Shown here piece after piece: positions 16,913 to 24,171 of a DNA stretch of 34,650 bases. The stretch is taken from assembly GCA_027492915.1 (NCBI GenBank), contig JAPUDW010000347.1:1-34650 (forward strand), written 5' to 3'. How positions within the stretch are numbered: position 1 is the first letter of the stretch; each line of letters starts with the position of its first letter. The notes under the pieces were generated by a model that was not told the DNA's origin, did no database searches, and was given only the letters and a program-made list of their open reading frames with translations. Made by a program: the position numbers and the translations under genes. Source of the stretch: Bacteroidota bacterium. Its GTDB lineage: Bacteria > Chloroflexota > Anaerolineae > Aggregatilineales > Phototrophicaceae.

Positions 16913-18692
16913 ATTGGTCGGCAGTGACGAGGCCGTGCTTAATGCTGTAACGAATCAAGTCGCCCTGAGTCCGTAAACCCAGTTTGCGTGTGATGTTGGT
17001 GCGGTGCGTCTCGGCTGTACGCGGACTAATAGAGAGTGCGCTAGCGATTTGCTTGCTGGAACCACCGCGCCCAATCATGATCAAGATTTCGCGTTCACGG
17101 CTGCTCAGGCTGTTGAGCGCCTCTAGCTGTGGATTACCACTCTGGTGCGGATTCAAACGCTGCATCAACGATTCATCTTTCATCGGCACGGGCCAATAAC
17201 TATCGCCGCGCGCCACGACCCTGACCGCCTCAATCAACGTATCCGCATCCACGCTGCTCAGTATATAACCGGATGCACCTGACCGCTGAGCTTCATAGAG
17301 ATAAATATCAGTCGATTGGTTCGAAAAAATGAGCACACGCAGTTCCGGTAAATAGCGTATCGCCGGTTGTAGCAAGTCGAGGTTACTCACGCCCGACATA
17401 GTAATACCGAGTACCAACACATTCGGGTGAATGTCCCGCACAACGCGCAATACATCCTCACGGCGGTCGGCTTCTCCCGCCACTTGGAAACCAGCTTCCC
17501 CTTCAAAAACGCGCTTCAATCCCTCGCGGATAATCCGGTTCTCTTCGGCAATCGAAATCACCAACGATTGCGCGGCGTGGTTGCGAAGCTGCGCATGAGC
17601 ACGTCCGGCAGATGTAGAAGGCACAATATGGGGTTGAGGCGCGAGCTGCGTCTCTTCGACGGTCACAGTGGTCGTCAACGGCAGGCGTGCCATCACCCGA
17701 ACGCCGGTCTGCGGTTCAGTCATCATCTCGAATTCGCCGCCTAGCATCGCCACCCGTTCGCGAACACCGACGAGGCCGCTGATGCCCTGAATCGACTGAG
17801 TACGGTCAAGGTCAAAACCGACGCCCCGATCTTCGACATCCACTCGCACAATCTGATCTTCTACCCAAATCGACACTTGAACTTCGTTGACCTGCGCATG
17901 GCGGGCGACATTCGACAACAATTCTTCCATCATGCGGTAAACGGTAATCTTTACTTCCGGCACAAAAACTAGATCCAACCCAAGGTGGCTAAAATGAACT
18001 TGAATGCCGGTTTGGTGCCCGAAGGTTTCAAACTGTTGCAGCAGTGCCGGAAGCAAACCTAGTTCTTCGAGAATAACAGGCCACGCATCATTAACCGCGT
18101 GCGTAACTCGTGCCAATATTTCATCGGCGAGATGCTGAACTTCCGTCAAGGTCGTTTCGAGGTGCTGGGGATCAAGGCGGCTTGCACCGTGCAGCGATAA
18201 CTTCAACCCTGCCAGTGGCTGGGCAACGGTTTCTTGAAATTTCCGCGCCAATGTGCGCCGCTCGTCCTCTTGCATACGAACGAACTTTTGTGACAGAGAA
18301 CGCAATTGCTGCGTTTCAAGAATAGCCCGTTTTTCAAGGCGGGTTTTGATCGCACCGAGTAAATGCTGTTCTTTAAACGGCTTGGTGAGGTAATCATCCG
18401 CACCCATATCCATACCCCGGCGCACATCCACTTTTTCTGATTTTGCAGTCAAAAATATGAAGGGGATTAACGCGGTTTTGGAGTCGTTGCGGAGTTCCTG
18501 TAAGACATCATAACCGCTGACTTCCGGCATCATGATGTCACAAATAATGACATCGGGGAGGTACTCACGAGCGACCTGAATACCTTCAAGCCCATCGCTG
18601 GCAGTCCCAACCTCGTAATTATTCAGTTCAAGCGTTTCGACGATACCTTCACGTACGGCGGTGGTATCTTCAATGACGAGAATGCGTGTCAA
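16911..18692 (-). CDS. REC - HATPase - pseudo-REC - LuxR HTH signalling protein
   Basis: 593 residues; TTG start with GAGGTGAG just upstream. Receiver 1 (residues 3-118) is complete: ED pair, phosphoacceptor D52 (ICDIMMPE), T82 and K104. A NarL-kinase-like helical dimer region (ERRTLARKFQETVAQPLAGL) has Gln153 where the phosphoacceptor His should be. The HATPase keeps an N box (EELLSNVARH) and G boxes (EDRGVGFD, GLVGVRERVAMLGG). A second receiver (about 385-510) has Gly429 in place of Asp (VLVLGITMSG) and no conserved Lys. A LuxR-type HTH ends the protein (LSSREREILIMIGRGGSSKQIASALSISPRTAETHRTNI). The chain has a single normal phospho-site, so it is probably fed by another kinase and acts as a DNA-binding output. 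It is the last gene of the minus-strand signalling cluster. Confidence 0.88.
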   Translation of the reverse strand: MTRILVIEDTTAVREGIVETLELNNYEVGTASDGLEGIQVAREYLPDVIICDIMMPEVSGYDVLQELRNDSKTALIPFIFLTAKSEKVDVRRGMDMGADDYLTKPFKEQHLLGAIKTRLEKRAILETQQLRSLSQKFVRMQEDERRTLARKFQETVAQPLAGLKLSLHGASRLDPQHLETTLTEVQHLADEILARVTHAVNDAWPVILEELGLLPALLQQFETFGHQTGIQVHFSHLGLDLVFVPEVKITVYRMMEELLSNVARHAQVNEVQVSIWVEDQIVRVDVEDRGVGFDLDRTQSIQGISGLVGVRERVAMLGGEFEMMTEPQTGVRVMARLPLTTTVTVEETQLAPQPHIVPSTSAGRAHAQLRNHAAQSLVISIAEENRIIREGLKRVFEGEAGFQVAGEADRREDVLRVVRDIHPNVLVLGITMSGVSNLDLLQPAIRYLPELRVLIFSNQSTDIYLYEAQRSGASGYILSSVDADTLIEAVRVVARGDSYWPVPMKDESLMQRLNPHQSGNPQLEALNSLSSREREILIMIGRGGSSKQIASALSISPRTAETHRTNITRKLGLRTQGDLIRYSIKHGLVTADQ

Positions 18693-18747
18693 TAGCTCAC
18701 CTCATTCAAAAATCATAATGGTCATCAAAATCTACTCTTCATACTTT

Positions 18748-18766
18748 CTGTAATTATATCGTACAG
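18748..18766 (-). promoter_or_regulatory. Candidate promoter/operator for the LuxR hybrid gene
   Basis: On the minus strand this reads CTGTACGATATAATTACAG: a TATAAT -10 hexamer enclosed by the inverted pair CTGTA/TACAG, about 60 bases before the TTG start at 18692. No good -35 is visible, as expected of an activator-dependent promoter. Confidence 0.35.
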
Positions 18767-18821
18767 ATTTTGTGTATTGTATGACCGTTAAGAATGTGAA
18801 TTGGTATCAAAGTCAGGTCTG

Positions 18822-20603
18822 TTATTGCGTTGCAACCGATGTCGGAGCAGGGCAATCAAATTGGGTTTGTGCGGCGGCGGTCAAACGCAGGTTATAGTCA
18901 CCATCGTTTGTGATATTACGTGCGCCGACTACGAGATTATACGAGTCATTACCGGAACTAATACGTATACACACCGCAGTCACAGCGGGTCGCAGCAGTG
19001 CAACAACCTCACCGCTTTTCCGGTTAGTCAGTTCTAAGGTCAAATCTGCGTTCAACTGTTCGCTGGACAGTGTCAGCAGCAGCGTATCGGTTGCTGATGA
19101 ATCCAGCATATATTCATGCAAGGCTTGACCACCACTAATATGCCGCAGTACATTGTCCCCTACCAATAAACGCACAGGCTCATAATTCACCTCAGCCGTC
19201 GGCGGAATCAGCGATGGCTCAATGGTTGGTATGGATATGGGCATAGAAGTTGGTAAAGACGTGGGTACACTCGCCACAACCTCGGTCGCTTGAACGATAC
19301 TTACACTGATTGGCTTAACCTCTAATGTCCCGTCAGCCATTGCATCCCACTCTGGCACCACCCATTCGGTACCACTGTTAATGGTTGTTGATGTCGCTGC
19401 AATGACAACCGGTTCTTTACCGGAAACACTGTCCACAATTAAGCTGTTGCCAGTCAATAAAAGGAAGGTAACACTCATGGTAGCCGCCGCCGCCAACCGA
19501 ACCTTACGTCCCCATGAATGATTGGCTATAAGTGCGGGCGTTTCAACCGCGATATTGGCTTGTAACTGTGCATCCACCATTGCAGGGGTGGCGTTTATCT
19601 GGGCTTCGACCACGGCAGGCGTAGCATTGGCTTGCATAGCCTCAGGTGTTGCCTCGCCTTCAAACGCAATCGTACGGGTAGGCTGTGGCAAGGGCAGTGC
19701 CTGAGTATTGAAGTTACCCAACAATGCAGCCCGCAGAGGATCATCTGTAATCGGCTCAATATGGGTGCTCAACATCGCATGTAGGACGCTCTCAAAAGCG
19801 TCTTTTAGTTCCTTGACGCTGCTGTAGCGGTCATCAGGATTCGCAGCTAAACACCGTTGCAGCAGTTCGACAAATTCAACAGGCAAGTCTGGGATAATTT
19901 GGCGGGGATCAGGCATGACATCATTCAATTGGCTGGCAAAGAGTGCTTCTACCGAGTCCGCAGTAAAGGGCGGTTGTCCGGTAATCATCTCGTACAAAAC
20001 CACACCAAAGCTATAAATATCAGCTCGCTTATCAACCTGCTTGTGCAGGCTGGCTTCGGGACTCATGTAACCCGGTGTGCCAACAAAGCCCCCTTCCATT
20101 GTGAGAGCCACGCTGCCGGTCGTCAGGTTAATTCCAAAGTCCGCTAAAATCGGATACGTACACTGCGTATCCGTAAACATGATGTTGGTGGGCTTAATGT
20201 CGCGGTGGATGATGCCCAAACCATGAGCATATTCGAGCGCGTCCGCTAAAGGAATAGCGATCTCCAGCACCCGCGCGAGTGACAGCTTACACTGCTCACG
20301 GATAAGTTGTTCGAGTGTGCGACCGCTGATATATTCCATGACCATATAGTAATGATCGCCGGACATATCGAAGTCGTAAAGCTGAATGATATGCGGATGA
20401 CGCATCTTAGCGACACTGGCGGCCTCCCGCTTAAAACGGGTGACGAATGTATCCGCCTGAGCCAGATAAACATGCATTACCTTGACGGCGACATCCCGGT
20501 CTAGGCCATCTTGCTTTGCACGGTATACATCTGCCATACCGCCGCGTGCGATCATCCGTGTAATGTGGTATTTGCCTAATTTTTGACCGATTAAACTCGC
20601 CAT
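18822..20603 (-). CDS. Transmembrane Ser/Thr protein kinase with ectodomain
   Basis: 593 residues. The Hanks-type kinase domain (about 12-272) has the Gly loop IARGGMADVY, Lys41 (VAVKV), HRDIKPTN with D135, DFG at 155-157, and the GTPGYMSPE activation segment, so it should be active. A linker follows with short repeats of the form NATPAxVxAQ. One transmembrane helix lies near residues 368-388 (LAAAATMSVTFLLLTG). Outside the membrane, a Ser/Thr/Pro-rich stalk leads to a beta-rich domain (about 470-590) ending in TQFDCPAP. That domain resembles the first domain of the neighbouring exported SH3b protein. It probably senses an envelope or extracellular signal. Its gene lies between the SH3b gene and the LuxR hybrid, on the same strand. 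Confidence 0.93.
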   Translation of the reverse strand: MASLIGQKLGKYHITRMIARGGMADVYRAKQDGLDRDVAVKVMHVYLAQADTFVTRFKREAASVAKMRHPHIIQLYDFDMSGDHYYMVMEYISGRTLEQLIREQCKLSLARVLEIAIPLADALEYAHGLGIIHRDIKPTNIMFTDTQCTYPILADFGINLTTGSVALTMEGGFVGTPGYMSPEASLHKQVDKRADIYSFGVVLYEMITGQPPFTADSVEALFASQLNDVMPDPRQIIPDLPVEFVELLQRCLAANPDDRYSSVKELKDAFESVLHAMLSTHIEPITDDPLRAALLGNFNTQALPLPQPTRTIAFEGEATPEAMQANATPAVVEAQINATPAMVDAQLQANIAVETPALIANHSWGRKVRLAAAATMSVTFLLLTGNSLIVDSVSGKEPVVIAATSTTINSGTEWVVPEWDAMADGTLEVKPISVSIVQATEVVASVPTSLPTSMPISIPTIEPSLIPPTAEVNYEPVRLLVGDNVLRHISGGQALHEYMLDSSATDTLLLTLSSEQLNADLTLELTNRKSGEVVALLRPAVTAVCIRISSGNDSYNLVVGARNITNDGDYNLRLTAAAQTQFDCPAPTSVATQ

Positions 20604-20625
20604 AATTTTCTTGACTCCGCTAATG

Positions 20626-20657
20626 CTTTGGGCAGACCTTTGGGGTGCTGTCCAAAG
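20626..20657 (-). other. Intergenic hairpin between SH3b and kinase genes
   Basis: CTTTGGGCAG and CTGTCCAAAG pair over 10 positions (one G-U) around a 12-nt loop in the 91-bp gap. It has no U tract and could be an mRNA processing or partial-termination site tuning the kinase below the SH3b protein. Confidence 0.4.
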
Positions 20658-20694
20658 TTTCCACGCCTGCTTTCACAACTAAATGCTTCCTAGA

Positions 20695-21852
20695 TTACGG
20701 GCAACTACCACCTAACAATCCGCCCACCACACAGGTGACGGTATTCAGGGTGTTGTCAATGATGGGGACGTTCACACTCACTCCCCCCGATGTATTACCA
20801 CCGACAGTCACATTAACCGTGTTGTTGTCGGTCTCGACTGGCGCAGGTACCGATGTCGGAACAACAACTGGCGGAGGCACAGGGGTTGCGGGAACGGCTG
20901 TCGGGCTGGTGGTGCCACCATTACCGACCGTCGAGCCACCGTTATTGCCGGTCGAACCACCATTACCACCCGTTGAGCCGCCATTGCCGCCCGTCGAGCC
21001 ACCGTTATTGCCGTTGTTATCCTGAACATTGGTCGAGGGTAAAGTGTTCTGGTTCACAACCGCGTTGACGTTCCCTTGAACATTCACCTGACTGTTTCCG
21101 TTGTTCGTGCTGCTCACCACATTCGGCACATAATTCGGCACATCCATGATCGGCAGCCCGCGCCAACCATCCTTCGGGGCGTTTACCACATCGGCAGAAA
21201 CCCAAGCCGTCGTCTCGCTAACTTTCAACGCCAGCCACCTACCATCGGAAGTCTCGCCGATAATCGAAGCACGCACGTTCGGATCAAGCACACCGATAAT
21301 CGAACTATTCACACTCGGGGCAACACGCAGGTTCACCGACTGGAGACCTTTCGTGGTCGCTTCCCACGGTGATGCGCCATCTGCCACGACATTCTGCTTA
21401 CCGGTCAATTTGCTGATCGGGCAGTCGAGTTGCATTTCAGACTCTTGCCACAACATCAGGTGATAGTCTTGCTGTTGAACCGCGCTGCCCGGCATAACCG
21501 TCAGTTGATAACGACTGGGGGTGTTGTCCAGTTGCAAGCAAGCACCGGTCACAGTGGTACGGAAGATACCAACCGTTTCGTTGGTGGTCAGGTCTTGCAC
21601 GATAAACGAAGGCCCGTCTTGTAGGGTGCTGCTGTCAATCAGCAGATAAAAAGTACCGTTCTCAGTGGTATTGAAAAAATAGGTATAAGCGTCTTGATTG
21701 ATGCGTGCCGCAGCCTGAACAATCTTGTTCATCGGCAGTCCTTGGCTGGTAATCGTCATCAGTGTTTGTGCATGAGCGATGCCGATCCCAAATGCCAGCG
21801 CGATCACTAACGCAGCCATAAACTTGAGTTTGATGTGAGTTTGAAAGCGCAT
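20695..21852 (-). CDS. Exported SH3b protein with kinase-ectodomain-like domain
   Basis: About 385 residues. The start at 21852 has AAGGA eight bases upstream. A signal peptide (KLKFMAALVIALAFGIGIAHAQ) is followed by a beta-rich domain of about 110 residues. That domain ends TVTGACLQLDNTPSRYQLTV...DYHLMLWQESEMQLDCP and parallels the ectodomain of the adjacent Ser/Thr kinase. An SH3b domain follows (VNLRVAPSVNSSIIGVL...ASIIGETSDGRWLALKVSETTAWVSADVV), a fold that often binds peptidoglycan. A Gly/Asn/Ser linker with GGSTGGN repeats leads to a hydrophobic Cys-containing C-terminus (TVTCVVGGLLGGSCP). I infer an envelope protein acting with the kinase, possibly a ligand carrier or co-receptor. Confidence 0.85.
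   Translation of the reverse strand: MRFQTHIKLKFMAALVIALAFGIGIAHAQTLMTITSQGLPMNKIVQAAARINQDAYTYFFNTTENGTFYLLIDSSTLQDGPSFIVQDLTTNETVGIFRTTVTGACLQLDNTPSRYQLTVMPGSAVQQQDYHLMLWQESEMQLDCPISKLTGKQNVVADGASPWEATTKGLQSVNLRVAPSVNSSIIGVLDPNVRASIIGETSDGRWLALKVSETTAWVSADVVNAPKDGWRGLPIMDVPNYVPNVVSSTNNGNSQVNVQGNVNAVVNQNTLPSTNVQDNNGNNGGSTGGNGGSTGGNGGSTGNNGGSTVGNGGTTSPTAVPATPVPPPVVVPTSVPAPVETDNNTVNVTVGGNTSGGVSVNVPIIDNTLNTVTCVVGGLLGGSCP
20915..21019. repeat. 21-bp tandem repeat, about five units
   Basis: Five consecutive 21-bp units begin at 20915, 20936, 20957, 20978 and 20999, the last diverging at its end. They encode the GGSTGGN-type linker of the SH3b protein. Repeat number is likely to vary between strains by slippage. 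Confidence 0.8.
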
Positions 21853-21959
21853 GTTACGCATCCTTAAATACTGACCTATATAATAAAGGTTACGTTGATT
21901 GTGTATCAACGCTCTATACGTAGTTTTACGTATCTTCGATCAATCCTCGTGCCTACAGG

Positions 21960-23060
21960 CTAAGTTTTGATCGGCCTCGGCAGCTTAACGGTAACAGCAG
22001 TACCCTTACCCGGTTCGCTCTCAACCTTAATCGCACCGTGATGAATATCAATCACGCGGGCGGCAATCGGCAGCCCCAGCCCAAAACCCTGTGTCGAGTG
22101 AACTTTGTCCACACGGTACAAGCGCTGGAAGGCCTGCGACACTTCCTCGGCGCTCATCCCCACACCGGTATCTCGAATAGTAATATCGATGGTGTGATCA
22201 CGACGTTTGAGTTGGATATCGAGCGAAGCATTCGCCTCCGAAAATTTGCAGGCGTTATCAATAAGTTCATTGAGCGCATCCGACATTTCATCAGGGTTGC
22301 CCATCAGATACGTAGCAGTTTCGGGCAGTTCAATCGACAGATGAATATTCTTATTGCGAATTTGTGTCTGTTTGGTGTGGATGATGTCGTTAATCAAGCC
22401 ATTAAGTTCCATCGGCATGAAGGTGAATGTGCGGATATTGTCGAGCCGGGTGATCTTAATCAGCCGGTCGATCAGATGCAGGATCGTTTCTACCTGTTCC
22501 TGAATGTTATGCACATATTCCTGCTGCTTCGGTGTCTCTGCTAACTTTTCGAGGAGGTAGCTTGATGTGTTGATGACGCTGAGTGGTGTTCGGAATTCAT
22601 GTGAGGCCGCTTCAATGAAGGTCGCCAACATGCGTGTACCTTCCTTTTCCAAACGCAGCGTTTCCTGGTCAGCGCTGTGGGCAACTGTCAATTGGCGTTC
22701 ACGCATAACCTGCTTGATAACTATCGGCAGCAGTTGCAAATAAATCTGCGCTGTATCCCGAATCAGGTAATCGCTTGCCCCTAAAATCATCGCCTCAACT
22801 GCGATTCGCTCATCTCCGGCGGCCATTAGGGTGATAATTGGCACAGGTCTTGATGCCATTTTTGTGGTAAAAAAATTCTTGATTAAGCTGATATTGTGGG
22901 CATTTACGCTGAATAAAACGAGATCGGCACATTGAACCTGAAGCATAGGTATCGCCATCTCAATGCTTGTAACGTGTGTAAGTTGATGATGGGCTGCAAC
23001 CAATGCGGTTTGCATTTGCTCAACCAACACCAGATTATCTTCGATATAGAGGACACGCAT
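21960..23060 (-). CDS. Histidine kinase with N-terminal pseudo-receiver
   Basis: 366 residues; GGAG lies eight bases before the ATG. The N-terminal receiver-like domain (1-120) keeps the acidic pair (YIEDN) but has Ser51 at the phosphoacceptor position (DLVLFSVNAHN), Met in place of the switch Thr (IITLMAAG), and Arg101 for the Lys, so it cannot take part in normal Asp phosphorylation. The kinase core is complete: H154 (ASHEFRTPLSVI), N box NELIDNACKFS, G1 RDTGVGM and G2 GFGLGLPIA. There is no transmembrane segment, so it is cytoplasmic. It is the first gene of the minus-strand signalling cluster and a natural donor for the intact first receiver of the LuxR hybrid protein. Confidence 0.9.
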   Translation of the reverse strand: MRVLYIEDNLVLVEQMQTALVAAHHQLTHVTSIEMAIPMLQVQCADLVLFSVNAHNISLIKNFFTTKMASRPVPIITLMAAGDERIAVEAMILGASDYLIRDTAQIYLQLLPIVIKQVMRERQLTVAHSADQETLRLEKEGTRMLATFIEAASHEFRTPLSVINTSSYLLEKLAETPKQQEYVHNIQEQVETILHLIDRLIKITRLDNIRTFTFMPMELNGLINDIIHTKQTQIRNKNIHLSIELPETATYLMGNPDEMSDALNELIDNACKFSEANASLDIQLKRRDHTIDITIRDTGVGMSAEEVSQAFQRLYRVDKVHSTQGFGLGLPIAARVIDIHHGAIKVESEPGKGTAVTVKLPRPIKT

Positions 23061-23284
23061 GAGTTAATCTCCATCTACCTAATCAAACCTTGTGATACGG
23101 ACATTCCTGCCATCCTGCGCGTAAAACGATGAGCCGTCTTACATCAATTAACTCAAGACTTCCAATAATTAATTTTTAATTGTCTCATAATTAACATCGT
23201 ATGCATTTTTCACTAATCGCAGGTATCCGTAATTTTACGTAACTTAGCTAACCCACAAATCCAAATGAAAGTAGTGACTCATTT

Positions 23285-23390
23285 AAAGGCTTATCCGTTA
23301 GTCATCATGTCGAGGTTTGCACCAGAAACTGACCCGCGCAAAGCATCCAGCGACGCAGCTAAAATGTTGGGCACTGTCGGATAAGCCTTT
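23285..23390. repeat. Long inverted repeat inside the origin region
   Basis: AAAGGCTTATCCG (23285-23297) and its exact complement CGGATAAGCCTTT (23378-23390) face each other across 80 bp, with near-matching TTTAAA extensions. Each arm includes TTATCCG, similar to the start of the DnaA-box-like 9-mers. Confidence 0.65.
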
Positions 23391-23604
23391 TAAAAATGGA
23401 TTCGAAAGCTGATTACATTAAGAAGGTTAAGCCTAGAAGGTGTTAAAGAATGAATCAGAGGCTTTTTTGGTAGAGCAGATCTGAATACTTGTTAGAAGTA
23501 TCAAACATGGCAAAGTCTCAACGTGGGTTTATGCAAACCTCAACGAACGTTTTATCCCTAATTATCCCAAATAAATCCCAAACTTACTTTTATTTTTCCG
23601 CAGC

Positions 23605-23834
23605 GGGTAGAATATATCCCAACTTTAAAATGTAATCTTTTTCATAACTTATAAGCACTTTAAAGAGGTTTGGGAAATGCTCAATTTGTGTAATGCCCTG
23701 TCACCTTCGGCTAAAATAAGACGTTTTATCCCAAGAATCGAACCTACTAAAGTTGTGACTCAAATCCGATTCCATCCTTTACTAATCGCAGTTTGTTAAG
23801 ATTTCTGGGTAGAATTTATCCCAACCTTAAAAAA
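23605..23834 (+). repeat. Pair of direct repeats around a box-like 9-mer
   Basis: GGGTAGAAT-ATATCCCAAC-TTTAAAATG begins at 23605 and a near copy, GGGTAGAAT-TTATCCCAAC-CTTAAAAAATG, begins at 23807. The units are about 28-30 bp, start 202 bp apart, and each contains one TATCCCAA box. Confidence 0.6.
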
Positions 23835-23945
23835 TGGCACTTTTTAACATTTTGGGTCTGGATTCAGTTGAGTGATTCCGATTCATCATGTATACTGAGT
23901 TTTACAACTTACCACTAAAACAGACATTCCCACACCCATCTGTTG

Positions 23946-23965
23946 GGGGCATGTATTCATGCCCC
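23946..23965 (+). other. Perfect hairpin upstream of dnaA
   Basis: GGGGCATG-TATT-CATGCCCC forms a stable 8-bp stem with a four-base loop about 205 bp before the dnaA start. No T run follows directly. It may be a leader structure, or may insulate the origin from transcription. Confidence 0.55.
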
Positions 23966-24000
23966 GGTGGTTTGATAACCCTATATTTTTGTCGCATATA

Positions 24001-24055
24001 ACCGGCTTGCAGTAGGTTTTGTTACCTGATCTGTTTAATGTTCCCTGCCGCCGGT
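24001..24055 (+). other. Possible structured RNA leader of dnaA
   Basis: ACCGGC (24001) pairs with GCCGGT (24050), GCAG (24009) with CTGC (24045), and AGGT (24014) with ACCT (24024) around a TTTGTT loop. The nested helices form a plausible folded leader about 115 bp before the dnaA start. No known riboswitch class is recognised. Confidence 0.35.
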
Positions 24056-24171
24056 CTTACAACGGGGTTTTTCGTCGGTCACAAGCCGTTCCACTACATC
24101 TTTGGGGATGTGTGTGTTAGTTCAGCTTGCCTAACCTGCGAGAAACTAAATTCCAAATAGAGGATGGCTTT

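Larger units (their letters stand above)
23140..23900. other. Candidate chromosomal replication origin (oriC)
   Basis: A gene-free stretch of about 1.1 kb (23061-24171) precedes dnaA. It holds a cluster of 9-mers in one orientation: TTATCCCTA (23552-23560), TTATCCCAA (23562-23570), AAATCCCAA (23573-23581), ATATCCCAA (23614-23622), TTATCCCAA (23726-23734) and TTATCCCAA (23816-23824). These resemble the DnaA box TTATCCACA in their first six bases. ACGTTTTATCCC occurs twice (23547, 23721). AT-rich stretches lie at about 23156-23200 and 23580-23650 and could serve as the unwinding element. Adjacency to dnaA supports an origin; this remains inference until skew and binding are tested. Confidence 0.6.

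Noticed and set aside
16911..20603. Two neighbouring genes both of 593 codons, suggesting duplication
   Set aside because: One is a Ser/Thr kinase and the other a receiver/LuxR hybrid with no sequence similarity; the equal length is chance.
23061..24126. Possible CRISPR array from repeated short motifs
   Set aside because: The repeats are 9-12 bp, unevenly spaced and degenerate; there are no regular spacers or cas genes.
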